Of a DNA stretch of 64,000 nt, positions 28,145 through 39,681 are shown in pieces. Within the stretch, counting starts at the first letter, position 1; each line of letters starts with the position of its first letter. Under the pieces are notes generated by a model. The model was not told the DNA's origin, did not search any database, and saw only the letters and a list, made by a program, of their open reading frames with translations. Location of the stretch: NCBI RefSeq assembly GCF_030848805.1, contig NC_092365.1, positions 21,471,395 through 21,535,394 on the forward strand. The letters are read 5' to 3'. The translations under genes were made by a program, and so were the position numbers. The stretch comes from Temnothorax longispinosus (lineage: Eukaryota > Arthropoda > Insecta > Hymenoptera > Formicidae).

Positions 28145-31100
28145 ATGCCGTTATCGGAGTTTCGCAAGAAAAAATTACTCTTCGTCTTCAACGCTTTCTT
28201 CGGTAAGTATACTACCGCATACAATTAAAATGCACGATATTAATTTTAACTGGATATATTAATTTGCATTAACAGCAATATTCTGTTATCAACGACGATC
28301 GTGTGAATAAAGTTGCTATAATTTCGCTGAATTAATTTCACTAAAAATAAATAAAACTCTCTGTAATATTTATAAAAAAAAATTAGAGGTCTATCGATCG
28401 TTGTGAAAGCTGGATATTAAATGAAGGCAAATAATAACGGCGATAAAGCTGTCTCAAGCATAGTATAAGGATGGTATTTTTAGCTTTTCAAGCCTGACTT
28501 TACGCCATTCATCCATTACGAGACTTCAGTCATCCCTTTCTCGCGAGTGTGTTTATATTTCCCGTAATGATGAAATGTATAAAAATGTGTTCTATCCTTT
28601 TATAAAGTTATTTTACTCGCAATGTAGAAAGCTGATGATAGAAAACTATTGCATTAATTTACTTTGGTAAATTTTATTTTAACTTGTAGCATTTTTAGTA
28701 CTGGGATTTTTTTTTGCCACACGATTTAGTCCACGTTACTATAGACAAACGCGCGTTTGACAACGACAGCGAACGGTTTCCCCGACATTTCGAGATAACA
28801 TTTATCGTCCCCGCAGCGCTCGTTGGGCGAAAATCTCTCTCGTCGCCCGTCGTTCCGTACATCTCGACGAAACAAATCCTCATCGAACGCTAACGTAACG
28901 AACGAGGTGTCGCTTCCTCCTTGATGGCCTTTCCGCCGTTCCCCTTCGTAACCCCACCATCCGCTCGCATTTTCGCCGGAGGATTCTCTTGATTCTCTCT
29001 CTTAACGGCCCTATTTCATTCGCGCTCCCTTTTTCGCGCTCTTCGCGAAAAGCTGCGCGAGCCGTATCGTTTCGACACGAATGAAATACGGAGTGCGCTC
29101 GAAGGGTCGTCCTCGCGGTCTCTCCCACGACTCTTTTTGAGGGGATCGAGGTTGTGCGCGCGAGCGTGCAATCTCCATGAGGCACCTATGTGTCGATCCA
29201 TTCAGATAAGAACAAGGCAGGATATGTATACGCCTATTTACGAACTGTGAAGAAGATAAACAATGGACGCCGTCGGGTCCGGTTAAGGGGTCGCTTCGCC
29301 ACATATGATGTGTGCACGTGTTCTAATTCCCTCGGGTGTGCGTAGAAGTGAGTGGTTCTAACGTAGAGAGAGTCGTTTTAAGAGGGCCTAGGGCTACTTT
29401 TCTCTCTTTCGAGATCTCCGTATCGCATCGGATGTAATAAAGCGGAATCACGTTTGATATTAAATAAAATAAAGTAGAACTATGTTTGATGTTAAATAGA
29501 ATTTCCATTTATTTTACCATAAAGTTGTAAGAGAATTGCTCAATCACCGAACCAAAATGACGCTTTTTGTTTGCGTATTTGAATTGGAAATAATGTGCGA
29601 AGGGTGAAAAAGTTATATGAGATAGTTTCACATTAAAATGAAACATTTTACGATCGTCAATTTTAAGGCTGCGTTAAAAATAATCCTTCTAAATCAATGG
29701 TAAATGTCCTAAGGCCAGCTCAGCGAGGACAGAAACCTCGCGTATAGAGCAAAAGGGCAAAAGCTGGCTTGATCTCGATGTTCAGTACGCATAGAGACTG
29801 CGAAAGCACGGCCTATCGATCCTTTTGGCTTGAAGAGTTCAGCAAGAGGTGTCAGAAAAGTTGTATCAGAATTTCAGCCTATTCGACCGAAAGTCATTTC
29901 CCATTGATTTAGTGTGGGCCGGGTTCTGTAATAATGAGCACCAGTGGTTTTTTCACTGCCTGTTTTTCGTCTGGTCTAAACTCAATACTGAACTAGAATA
30001 GATCCGTTTGCGAATAATCCCTAAATCACATGTAAGCACACATTCATACACCACCGATTACAAATCATAATATTCACATAGCGTTATAACTCCCGAGAGA
30101 TGCTCTATGAGCCCACAGCGATGCAATGTATCTGTAACCTAAATAAGCTTGTTTATTGGCTTTGGTGAACAAAAATTGTCACTGCAAATTGGCAAAATAA
30201 ACATGTGGGATTTTTTGTCGGTTTTTCGTCTATCTATAAATACGATATCACGTTTAATCAAACCTTTATTATATACTAGACATCACAGACGCGCGTTAGT
30301 AAGCGCAACAAGAGAACCAATCGGCATTGCGGAAAAGCAACAATATTTCGATAGATTCGAGTATCGATGACATGCCCTTTTTAGAAGAGAGGAGGATTCA
30401 TATTTTTTTTGCGTTTGGCAGTTATCGCGCTTTTTTTCACATCTGAGAAAATTTCAATGTTCCTCGACACAGCTTCGCGAGCTTCATGCATCCTACTTAC
30501 GGGGCTTAATAGACGAAAGGCTCTACCTCGTGGACGCATTTCAATGTATAATGCACATGTTTTTATGACGACACATAATGTAAAAATGCCGGGTACAAAG
30601 CAGAGTCACGTAGGGGGCGGAATCCCGCGAGTGTGCGTACGTGTGCGCGTGTATTACACGTGTGGATGACGCCAGTGTGCGTGTACATGAGCGACATAGT
30701 GCGCCGCACGTAGCGCGGATCATGGAGGTCACAGACGTGCATACGCCTCGCAGCCCTCATTAACCCCTCGTTTTCTTCTCCTCTTTCACCACCGCCGATT
30801 GGCCGCTAAACATATCCCACGATCGCTTCTGCGGGACTGACAGATTATTTCACCTTAACTTAGGCGCGATTGGCGCGAAGGGGCCAACGGGATAGAGTTG
30901 CCGTAATGCATTTTCAGTGAACGATTGTTTTGTTGTTTTTGAATTTGCAGGATTATATATCATCTCAAAATCTCATTTCTATCATTAATAGTTATTACCA
31001 CCGCACTAGTTGACGATTCGAAATATCATCTGACGATAACTGACAATTTATCTCTGATAACATCGTGACTCTAGGAAGAATTCGTTCGCGTAAAAAAAGC

Positions 31101-34100
31101 GTGAATACGTTATCCATCTATTATATCCACTACCCTGTTATCAATCAGAGCGGGGTCCTATATGCGGGAATCCGATTAATCGATTTTTAATCTGTCCGCG
31201 AGTTCAGAGTTTTTGCAACAAGTTGTGCCATTAAAGACACCGCTGCACCGGCTGCGTTCGGACGTCGGTATTAATTATTTCATCGTGACCTCAGTTTGTC
31301 AACCGTGCTCGACGGAATACCGGGGAGACAATAAATTCTACCTCGTTGAATCGTAATCGACGCTTAACAGGATTCCAACTACGGGAGTCAGGAAAGGGTG
31401 AAACGGAGGGTAGCTTCCTCTATTCTACAGTGAAACGGAATTAATAAACGACAAGCCACGGACGGAAACCGCGCGAAAACGAATAAGCCTGCGGTGGAAG
31501 TGGGTCATCTTCAGAAAACTAACGATATCCGATCGTAGCCAAGCGGGACCAAAATCGAGTGGCATGATCGTTTATCTTGTTCTTTAAGTGAGAAAATGTA
31601 CGATGTATCTCGGGAATGTTAGCGACAGCTGGAGCAGCATTTTATTTGAAATAATGAATAGCTTCACAAAAGAATTCGATGAGCGGAATTACGGTAGATA
31701 ATTGAATTTTCGATCAAATCATAAATTTAAATAAACAAACAGTTTTGACAATTAGATAATAACAATAAAGTTTTATTGTTATTTTTTTTCCAGATGTTAA
31801 TCAAAGTGGCACCATCGACATAAAGGATTTCGATCTTGCCGTGCAAGTAAGCATAATACGTTGAATTATTTCCTCCCCCGTTATTAGATGTTTTTATTAA
31901 GAATAAAAATATCGAATCTATATAAATAGAAATAAAACAAATCTGACTTACAGAGCGTTTTAGCATCAAACAGATTTAACCGCGACAAATTCAAACATGA
32001 TCAATTACCTACCTCTTTTTCATCTGTGTCGTTCGCGCTCATCAATCGGGAGTATTAAAGAATTTTAGCTAATTTGCGTTTATTTCTTTTTCGTATCTTT
32101 TCGTACAGCGAATCTGCAACTCCAGGCATTGGAAACCGGACGATGCTACGTCGCAACACATCAAAGATACTTTAACTAAAGTTTGGGAAGGCCTGAAACA
32201 ACGGGCCGATGCCGATCAAGACGGACAGGTATAATATTTAAATTATTCCTTGCTATTTTAACGCTATTTTCACGATAGAATCATATTATGATTTATCGGA
32301 CTTTAAGGGGTATATTTCTTTCTCATATTTTATATTCTCTGAAATAAGGTCCTAAATTTTTAGCATACCTCCGTTCCACTTTCTACATTTATCGATTTTT
32401 AAAACGTTTTTCTATTCACAATTTTAAAAATAACTTCGCGGCTATTTGCTTATATATTTGTATTTTATTTCTAAAAGAATATTTTGCCACAAAGTGTCTA
32501 ACGTGATTACACGAGATTATTGAGAAAGCCGGAACACCTGCGAAACCGGAAAACCGAATTTTAGAAACATATAAGAATATATCGAACGATACTCATCACT
32601 TCATGGGTTCTTTTTCCTCTCAAAATCGATTGTCGCGTGTAATTTCATGCTCGCATGAAACATTTAGGTCCACGTCAGTTCATGACTTATTTAAAGTGTC
32701 GCACAATCTACGACGATAAAAAGGAAAATGAAGCAAATATGTGTACGATGTTAAGAGTTTCGTATTTTTCAGATCAGTCGAGATGAGTGGTATTCCATGT
32801 GGGAGGAGTACGCGAAAGATCCAGCGCACGCACTCGAGTGGCAACAAACGTACATGAACTTCATGTTCGATTTAGAGGATTCTTCCGGTAAGTCTTGAAA
32901 GCACGTGCTTGTTCCTCGTAAATACGTTTATATCCCACACACGCGCGCGTGACAGTAATTTATTATGCATTTGCGATCGCCACACTTATAATAAAAAATA
33001 GCCTTAGCTATCTTTTTTAACATCTACAGAAAAGTTAGTTAAATATTTTAAATTTACTTACACGTAGCAGTGCCGAATTGCTATACGTGTGGAACCAATG
33101 ACAAAAGTCCAGTTTCTTCTCACGAGAGTCCCCATCAACTACTCGTGGGATGCGGTTTGAAATATAAAATTTTCTGTGATCAGGTGGACTCGAACCCAAT
33201 TTCTCGAGGTTACGAGTCTGGCACTTCACCACCAGATCACATTGCCACTCTGAAATAAAAATATAAAAAAAAAATTTTTTTACATCAGCCGTACGTGAAC
33301 CGGTGTCCTATGGAACACTAACCCAACATTTTAGTCGCTGAGCCATGACCAGCTTAGATGCTGCGTTGACGCAGCAGAAGCAATCCGTAATAAGAATATA
33401 AATTACGGAATAATTTACCTTTTTAACTTATGTTAAAAAGTGAACCTGGCCTTACGGGTACATACAAACGATTCCGAAACAGCACCCGCTTGCGGATTTG
33501 AAATTTCTCTAAAGGCAAAGTTAGCTCTTACCCTATTTTGTAATTTTAAAGGTATAATCAGGGTAATTTTAAGGGTATACAAACAAAAATTGGCTGACAT
33601 TTCCGTCTATGATAATCCGCCCACATCCGACTTACAGTCTTCTGAGGATATCGCACCGATATGCCGACAAGGCAAAAGTGGAACGAAAGTAGAAACATTC
33701 GCCAATTATATAGATCTGAAACTGGACTTTGGATCTGACTTGTTAGACGTCTTATAAGACTTTAGACGTTTATATTTTGTCAATCTGTTTCCTGTTGCTT
33801 TGATTAACTGTAATACGGTATATTTTTGGAACGTTATAAAAATTAATGAGCCAATCGTGGATTAAAAATAAATGACGGTTTTGGCCGGGGACGAGGATTA
33901 ATAAGTTTATAAATAGTAATTAAGCGTCCCTTCCTTTCATTATCCCGCATCCATTAATACTAATAACATAGGTTGCCTCGCCCGACAAAAATCTCAGTTT
34001 ATCTTCGGTTCCTTATTATCAGTTCCTTATACAGTTAGTTTAAATACATGAAACGTGGATAGCGTCAAATTCAAGTCAAGTGTTGTTAGGTGATGGATCG

Positions 34101-34411
34101 ATCGACGAGACTGAATTCAGCAAGGTGTGTAGCAGTCACGGCGTCGAGGAGGCCGAGGCACGTGAGGCGTTCAAGAAATTGGGGGTGGTGAGTATCAATC
34201 AAGCGGAGATGCAAGATAAGTAACGATAAAAAAAGAGAGGAAAAAAAAGACGACGTTACAGCGGCGGTGACGAATTTCACGAAACTGTTTATTTTCTCTG
34301 CAGGGTAAGGAGGTAACTCGTGAGAAATTTGCCGATTTGTGGAAGCAATACTTCTGCTCCGACGACCCAAGCGTACCTGGAAACTTTATATTTGGAAAGA
34401 CTTCTTTTTAA
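28145..34411 (+). CDS. Calexcitin-like EF-hand calcium-binding protein, six exons
   Basis: Exons: 28145-28202, 31794-31846, 32109-32228, 32773-32887, 34090-34187, 34304-34411. All junctions are GT-AG and phases agree; the total is 552 nt (183 aa plus TAA). The protein opens MPLSEFRKKKLLFVFNAFF and ends PGNFIFGKTSF, both characteristic of insect calexcitins (sarcoplasmic calcium-binding-protein-like neuronal proteins). EF-hand loops: 20-31 (DVNQSGTIDIKD, with Asp instead of Glu at position 12), 71-82 (DADQDGQISRDE) and 113-124 (DSSGDGSIDETE), the latter two fully canonical. A fourth, degenerate hand probably covers about 150-165. It should be a cytosolic calcium sensor; in other animals calexcitins act in neurons on potassium channels and intracellular calcium release, which is knowledge of the family and not visible here. 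Intron 1 (3.6 kb) carries a 28S rRNA fragment and intron 4 carries SINE-like sequence. Confidence 0.95.
28700..29330. other. GC- and CpG-rich block in calexcitin intron 1
   Basis: A distinctly GC- and CpG-rich patch about 600 bp into intron 1. Several overlapping minus-strand frames are open here, but they give arginine-rich peptides typical of CpG-rich non-coding DNA. It might be an enhancer or an alternative promoter. There is no direct evidence beyond composition. Confidence 0.35.
29699..29862 (+). pseudogene. 28S rRNA gene fragment (retroposed piece or 28S-derived SINE head)
   Basis: The stretch reads GTAAATGTCCTAAGGCCAGC, CAGCGAGGACAGAAACCTCG, AGAGCAAAAGGGCAAAAGC, GGCCTATCGATCCTTTTGGC and AGCAAGAGGTGTCAGAAAAG. 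I recognise this as the conserved 3' domain of eukaryotic large-subunit rRNA, just before the universally conserved GTTACCAC. Similarity stops after AGAAAAGTT, with several substitutions before that. It lies in an intron, far from any rDNA array, so it is not a functional rRNA gene. An unrelated stretch follows (to about 29960), as expected either of a truncated insertion or of a SINE with a 28S-derived head. Confidence 0.85.
33181..33252 (-). repeat. tRNA-derived SINE head in calexcitin intron 4
   Basis: On the minus strand the sequence reads TGATCTGGTGGTGAAGTGCC (A-box-like), an anticodon-arm-like ACTCGTAACC, and GGGTTCGAGTCCACC, a near-consensus B box. Pairing of the arms is imperfect, so a SINE promoter is likelier than a working tRNA gene. 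A second tRNA-like unit lies directly upstream on the + axis (33290-33353), suggesting a dimeric or tandem SINE. Confidence 0.65.
33290..33353 (-). repeat. Second tRNA-like SINE unit in calexcitin intron 4
   Basis: On the minus strand TGGCTCAGCGAC resembles an A box and ACCGGTTCACGTAC a degenerate B box. An A/T homopolymer-rich stretch (33258-33283) separates it from the neighbouring tRNA-like unit, as a SINE tail would. It is more diverged than its neighbour. Confidence 0.45.
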
Positions 34412-35259
34412 TTCCGCCACCCTACGAGATTAAAGGCGCGCATATACATACATATATTTTACGACAGATTATTATTTTATGCAAACGTACGACTCGTTAA
34501 TGAGATAGACGCAATTCTGTAATCTAATAGCCAAAATTCTATTTCATTTACTACTCTCCTGTGTAATTATTCTGTGTAATCAAGATGATGAATATAATTA
34601 TAATTAAACGATCGAAAGAACTTTGCGTTATACCTTCCGCTCTTTATTATCGCTCTCTTACACTCAGCAACGTGTTTAAATTTACTACGGTAAAATAATT
34701 TCGGCCAAATAGTAAAATTTCTTTACGTGAAATGATAATGATTTGTGTTTTTAATTTTATTTACCACGTTATCGGATATTTTTATTGTAGATATCCGCTA
34801 ACGATTGGTACGCAACAAAGGAAAGTTAACAAAATTAAATAAATAAAACGGGCAGTTTTTTTCTTTCGTTGCTGCTTTATGTAATTTGTTATTTTTTGAT
34901 GACTACAACAATTTTGTGTAACAACAAATACTGCTGATTGGCTTTATTTTAAATGTTTGACATGGTCGAAATATTCTGAGAAATTTACAAGTAAAGATAC
35001 ATTGGTTTCTTCGATTGCAAAGTTTTCTATATGTTAAATATTTCACAATAAGTGTTAGGATTAAGTATCTATCTTTACAGCGCATATCGATCCATCATCG
35101 AGGAGCTAATTATGCTTCATAGTGTGTAAATAAATGTCCTTGCGAATTATAAAAGTGATTATACGAAAGTGATTATACGAAACAAAGAAAGGCGGACAGC
35201 AATCGATGATTTCATTGCATTGTATTTGCGATGCGTTCAATTCTTTCTTCGTTTTGCGT
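34412..35259. other. Calexcitin 3' flank
   Basis: Calexcitin 3' UTR and downstream AT-rich DNA. ATTAAA occurs at about 34429 and AATAAA-type signals near 34840, either of which could serve polyadenylation. No gene recognised. Confidence 0.5.
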
Positions 35260-35600
35260 AGGTGATCCTAAAGCCGTGATTCTAGCCGGTTTTTTTCGGT
35301 TTTTTTCTTAGCACTAATCTTTTAATTGGCTTTATAGAAATGCAAAATTCTTGTCCAGAATTAAAGTACGCATCAAAATCTAGGTCATGGTGGTCGAATT
35401 TATATCGAAAACGAAAAAAAATTAATATTTTTTGTTATACGTGACGACCACCACATATAAATTCGACCACCATGACCTAGATTTTGATGCGTACTTTAAT
35501 TCTAGACAAGAATTTTGCATTTCTATGAAGCCAATTAAAAGATTAGTGCTAAGAAAAAAAACGAAAAAAACCGGCTAGGATCACGGCTTTAGGATCACCT
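35260..35600. mobile_element. 341-bp near-perfect foldback element
   Basis: The left end reads AGGTGATCCTAAAGCCGTGA and the right end is its exact mirror. The arms stay nearly identical for about 150 bp each (ACTAATCTTTTAATTGGCTT; GTACGCATCAAAATCTAGGT; GGTGGTCGAATTTATAT), leaving a loop of under 50 bp. The few mismatches indicate either recent insertion or arm homogenisation. It is non-coding. No clear target duplication was found. Confidence 0.88.
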
Positions 35601-37053
35601 TAAAACAGCGTAATAATAAGATTGGGAGATCAATTATAAAATCCGTAAAAGTTTGCTTTTCTTTTTCCGCTAATCTCATTTTGAGCGTACGTCGAATTGA
35701 ACAATTTGGATAATTTGCTGAACTGCATTTTATTAGCATTTAACGCTAAAAATAGAAAGAGAGAGGAAAAAGAACGAGGCTTCTTCCGGCCTGTGAAAAA
35801 TATTTTGAGAATCGAAAAGCACCAAACACATGCACCTCTTGCAATAATGGTATTTTTTTTTAAGCCGATCACGATGTACTTACATTCGTTTTATCGATAG
35901 TCATCCTTTGCCAATTTTCTCTATACTTCTGTACAGAGTGAGACGTTTTTATTAATTTAAAACCCTTTATCTCTCCCTCGTTAGTATCTTTGTATCTATT
36001 CGAAGCTACGGTTTTTTGCCTAAGAGAAAATTTTAATTCCTACGGAAATCTCATCGTGTGCGCACAATATCCGAAAAAAGAAGAAAACGTAAAAGCAGAT
36101 CGATAAACACAGCTTGATTAAGGACCATTCATGTAATGATACGCGTTGCATCACGTTGCATTGTAAATCGCATCGCGTATATTGGAATGGCGATTAAATT
36201 GGCAATTAAATAGCGCTATATTAACGCTTTACCATCCATTACTATCTTATTGTATTACAAATTTGTGACGGAAATTGCGTTGTGTAACAGAAATCATTGT
36301 TTGTGTCATTGTATTATGTTATATATAACTATACGAATGCATTCACATCTCAAACATGTGAAATTAACGATAGGTGTTTTTCGGAAATTAAAATGGTTAT
36401 GTCGTAACAATGGGTGTGTATCCTACTTATAAAAGCAACTGAATCGCTTACGGGAAAAGTAGTAATCTAATTTGCATATCCCAATGTTGATTTCTGTCAT
36501 CAGAAAACATTTTGTACGGCTGACAACATTAGAAAAATTGTATTATTTAGATTCTCCTTAATTATTGATCACTGCCGCTATAGAGAGACAAATACAACAT
36601 ACATATATCAAAATAGCAGTATGTTCGATTCCACCAAGTGTGTAAATAATGTTGAATGATACGAATATTTTCTGTACCTGTTAGAGAAAGTGGATGTACT
36701 GATAATAACCGCAGAATTATCGTCCGCTATAAGTCACATAACAATAATAAATCAATCATTAAATAAACATACGATAATGCGGCTGTTAAGATATTCCTTT
36801 CATGACACCAAAGTCTTAAGAATTAACTGATTTTTTAGTATGAGAAAGTTAAAATGCATATCTTTACGCCAGAAAAAAATTAAACCACATTACCGAACAT
36901 ATAAAGAAGACGTATGATTTTGGAACGTCGATATTTTATATGTGACGTTATCGAAAAAGTCTATTTTCCACCGTTCAATGTAATAATTTGTTTATCAAAT
37001 ATGTTAAGATATTAAATATTAACTGCGTTACATATTCGCTAAACTCTATACTT
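35601..37053. other. Intergenic DNA before the second gap
   Basis: AT-rich with no gene recognised. Short open frames on both strands near 35630-35900 are complementary shadows of each other and carry no family motif. Confidence 0.55.
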
Positions 37054-37553
37054 NNNNNNNNNNNNNNNNNNNNNNNNNNNNNNNNNNNNNNNNNNNNNNN
37101 NNNNNNNNNNNNNNNNNNNNNNNNNNNNNNNNNNNNNNNNNNNNNNNNNNNNNNNNNNNNNNNNNNNNNNNNNNNNNNNNNNNNNNNNNNNNNNNNNNNN
37201 NNNNNNNNNNNNNNNNNNNNNNNNNNNNNNNNNNNNNNNNNNNNNNNNNNNNNNNNNNNNNNNNNNNNNNNNNNNNNNNNNNNNNNNNNNNNNNNNNNNN
37301 NNNNNNNNNNNNNNNNNNNNNNNNNNNNNNNNNNNNNNNNNNNNNNNNNNNNNNNNNNNNNNNNNNNNNNNNNNNNNNNNNNNNNNNNNNNNNNNNNNNN
37401 NNNNNNNNNNNNNNNNNNNNNNNNNNNNNNNNNNNNNNNNNNNNNNNNNNNNNNNNNNNNNNNNNNNNNNNNNNNNNNNNNNNNNNNNNNNNNNNNNNNN
37501 NNNNNNNNNNNNNNNNNNNNNNNNNNNNNNNNNNNNNNNNNNNNNNNNNNNNN
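37054..37553. other. Assembly gap (500 N)
   Basis: Exactly 500 N, the same placeholder length as the first gap. Frames crossing it are artefacts. Confidence 0.99.
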
Positions 37554-37575
37554 TTGATAGTGCCGATAATAAAAT

Positions 37576-37875
37576 ACAGTCACCGAATATTTACATTTGT
37601 TTGCTATTAAGAGGGGCGACGAGGAACATGCGCGCATGCTGGAGGACGTCAACAACATCACAGTGCACGTGCTCTGTCGAAAAATATACATCAACGATAG
37701 AATGGCTGCAGCGACTATTCGTCCTCGGAGCAACTGTGCACCGGCATTCGATTTTGAAAAACGTTGCCTTTTCTGCGCCGAAGTAATTGATGAGGTATTT
37801 ATAAAACAGCAAAAATCATTGCCCGTTGACAGACAAAAAATAATTTGTGGAGTGAAAAGTTTTTCCCCCGGTTGA
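37576..37875 (+). pseudogene. Fragment of a transposon-associated zinc-finger-like ORF
   Basis: The frame begins within 25 bp of the gap and encodes RGDEEHARMLEDVNN, HVLCRKIYIN and FDFEKRCLFCAEVID before a stop at 37873-37875. The spacing of His/Cys pairs and the FDFxxxCLFC pattern resemble hypothetical proteins often found beside insect transposons; that is my recollection of a pattern, not a verified match. Immediately after, another frame reads DFNDSESEEVVTEESRD and ends in the basic KKQRLA before TAA near 37993, which suits an acidic linker plus nuclear-localisation motif displaced by a frameshift. It is probably a decayed element ORF, with its 5' part possibly lost in the gap. Confidence 0.4.
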
Positions 37876-38180
37876 CTTCAACGATTCCGAAAGTGAGGAA
37901 GTCGTCACCGAAGAAAGTCGAGATATCAATGACGATGATATTGATGAAAGAAATATGCCATGCCCAGCGACAAAAAAGCAAAGACTTGCATAAATTGTTT
38001 TCACAATATATAGAACAAAAGGCACTTTCTCGGACCCGTGGATTATATCTACTGGAGATACGACGTAAAAAAAATGCGCCTGAAACTCTACCTCAGTGGT
38101 GGTGCAGAAAAGAGTTTTATAATATACGACAATTCACAATAAAACCGCGAATTTTCTCCACGAAAAAGAGCATTTACTAG

Positions 38181-38761
38181 ACACACTCAACTTTGGCGCT
38201 CTCTATCTCTGGTGTTTTTTGAGTCACCGTAAAAAAATATACGAAAATTGTAGAGAATTGAGTCCTCTACAAGTTTTATTTGAACATTTTTTTTATCAAA
38301 CTAACAGGGGGCGATATAAGTATCAATAAAAATGTTAAACCCCTAATTGACGGCACTTTTTTGGTTGTAACTTTTTTTCCTTGACAGCTATTATATAAAA
38401 ATTTTTTCAAACAAAAGTTATAGCAAATATTTTTCCCTACAAAACTAAAAATAAAGAAAAAAATTCGACCAATAGGAGCCGAGATATTCAAACTTTGGAT
38501 ATTTACCCCTATTTTCAAGATGGCCGCCGACGCACAGGAAAATTTTGTTTGAACTTTGTGAATTTGGGCATCTCCTATGACCCTCTACTCACCCTCAAAA
38601 AATTGGCTTGTTAATTTGTTTTGTAGATATTCGGTGTTTTTCGAGCTAATTTTACTGGCCTAAACTACTTCTATTCGAGAACTTGATGGACCAAGTTTTG
38701 ACATCGTGGACACAGACCTTAACATTCACGTGCAATTTCTCTCGAAATTATTATATCTCCT
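38181..38761. other. Non-coding stretch, probably repeat-derived
   Basis: No gene. Phrases such as AACTTTGGCGCTCTCTATC and AAGATGGCCGCCGACGCAC look like interspersed-repeat sequence, but I cannot name the family or its ends. Confidence 0.3.
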
Positions 38762-38863
38762 CCCAGATGATAGCACAGTGACAATTAATTTCCGTCTCTA
38801 ACGTCATTATGACGGCATTATGACGGAATTAATACGTCATTTGACGTCACTGTGCTATCTGGG
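38762..38863. mobile_element. 102-bp MITE with CCCAGAT...AGCACAGTGA ends
   Basis: Left terminus CCCAGATGATAGCACAGTGA; right terminus TCACTGTGCTATCTGGG, a match except for a two-base insertion on the left. The interior contains short mirrored GACGTCA/TGACG motifs. It is non-coding. No target duplication is clear. Confidence 0.75.
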
Positions 38864-39629
38864 CTGTAATTTGTGGCGACGTTATTTTCCGTAGATAACT
38901 GCGAACGCTCCATAAATATTGTCGCCATGCTATGGTAACATGACACCTTATCAGAGAACTTTAGTGCATCGGTGACTGCAACATGCGTTATACTGTGAGA
39001 TCAGTTATCGCAGGAGCATACTACAACTTCGAACTGTAGTAAGAGCTTTGACGAAGTTCCAAAAAGGACTTGGCTTATTGTCGTTATGATAGTGTACTAA
39101 ATTATCTAAAATACTCGGGAAAGATGATATTAAACATGTTTTAGTAATATACATAAAGCGAATCTCAATATCTGTTTTATATGTTAGTATATTTAACATT
39201 TATTTATTTAGAATATATATTTTTTAAGAGAGAAAAATGTCTCTATAACAGAATAATAACTTATTAATTAACGCAGATTATACGCAAATACGTTACAAAC
39301 GCGCTCATCACGTGTGTTTATTTAAGACGAAACTTAGTGCTTGAGCGAGGAAATAAAAACGAAGTAGAATAACAACAAAGATGCGGAGATGCAACACGAG
39401 AAAACTCGAATCATTATTAGTTACATGGAGAGTGAGCTAAAAATACAATATTATAATAATAGAATACTTTCTCACTCTTTCTCACTCTCAATCGATCAAA
39501 GTAAGATATTGCGCTTGCGCAAACTCAGCCAATTGCTATAATACTGCACCAAAACGGTACCACGTGAACATAGCCTTTCCTTGCCGCAAAATAGCTTTTC
39601 TCTCGCGGCTACAACTTTGTTTTCTTATT

Positions 39630-39633
<4 letters not shown>

Positions 39634-39681
<48 letters not shown>

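Noticed and set aside
28695..29304. Cluster of overlapping minus-strand open frames
   Set aside because: Arg-rich, overlapping in several frames in a CpG-rich block inside an intron; no start context, splice partners or domain.
33181..33252. Functional tRNA gene
   Set aside because: B box is good but the anticodon and acceptor arms do not pair convincingly; a SINE head fits better.
33440..33757. 105-aa + strand frame in calexcitin intron 4
   Set aside because: Lies in SINE-rich intronic DNA; no recognised domain and not in the calexcitin splice chain.
36975..37733. Apparent 252-aa minus frame across the second N gap
   Set aside because: Artefact of N bases; the non-N ends do not form a recognisable protein.
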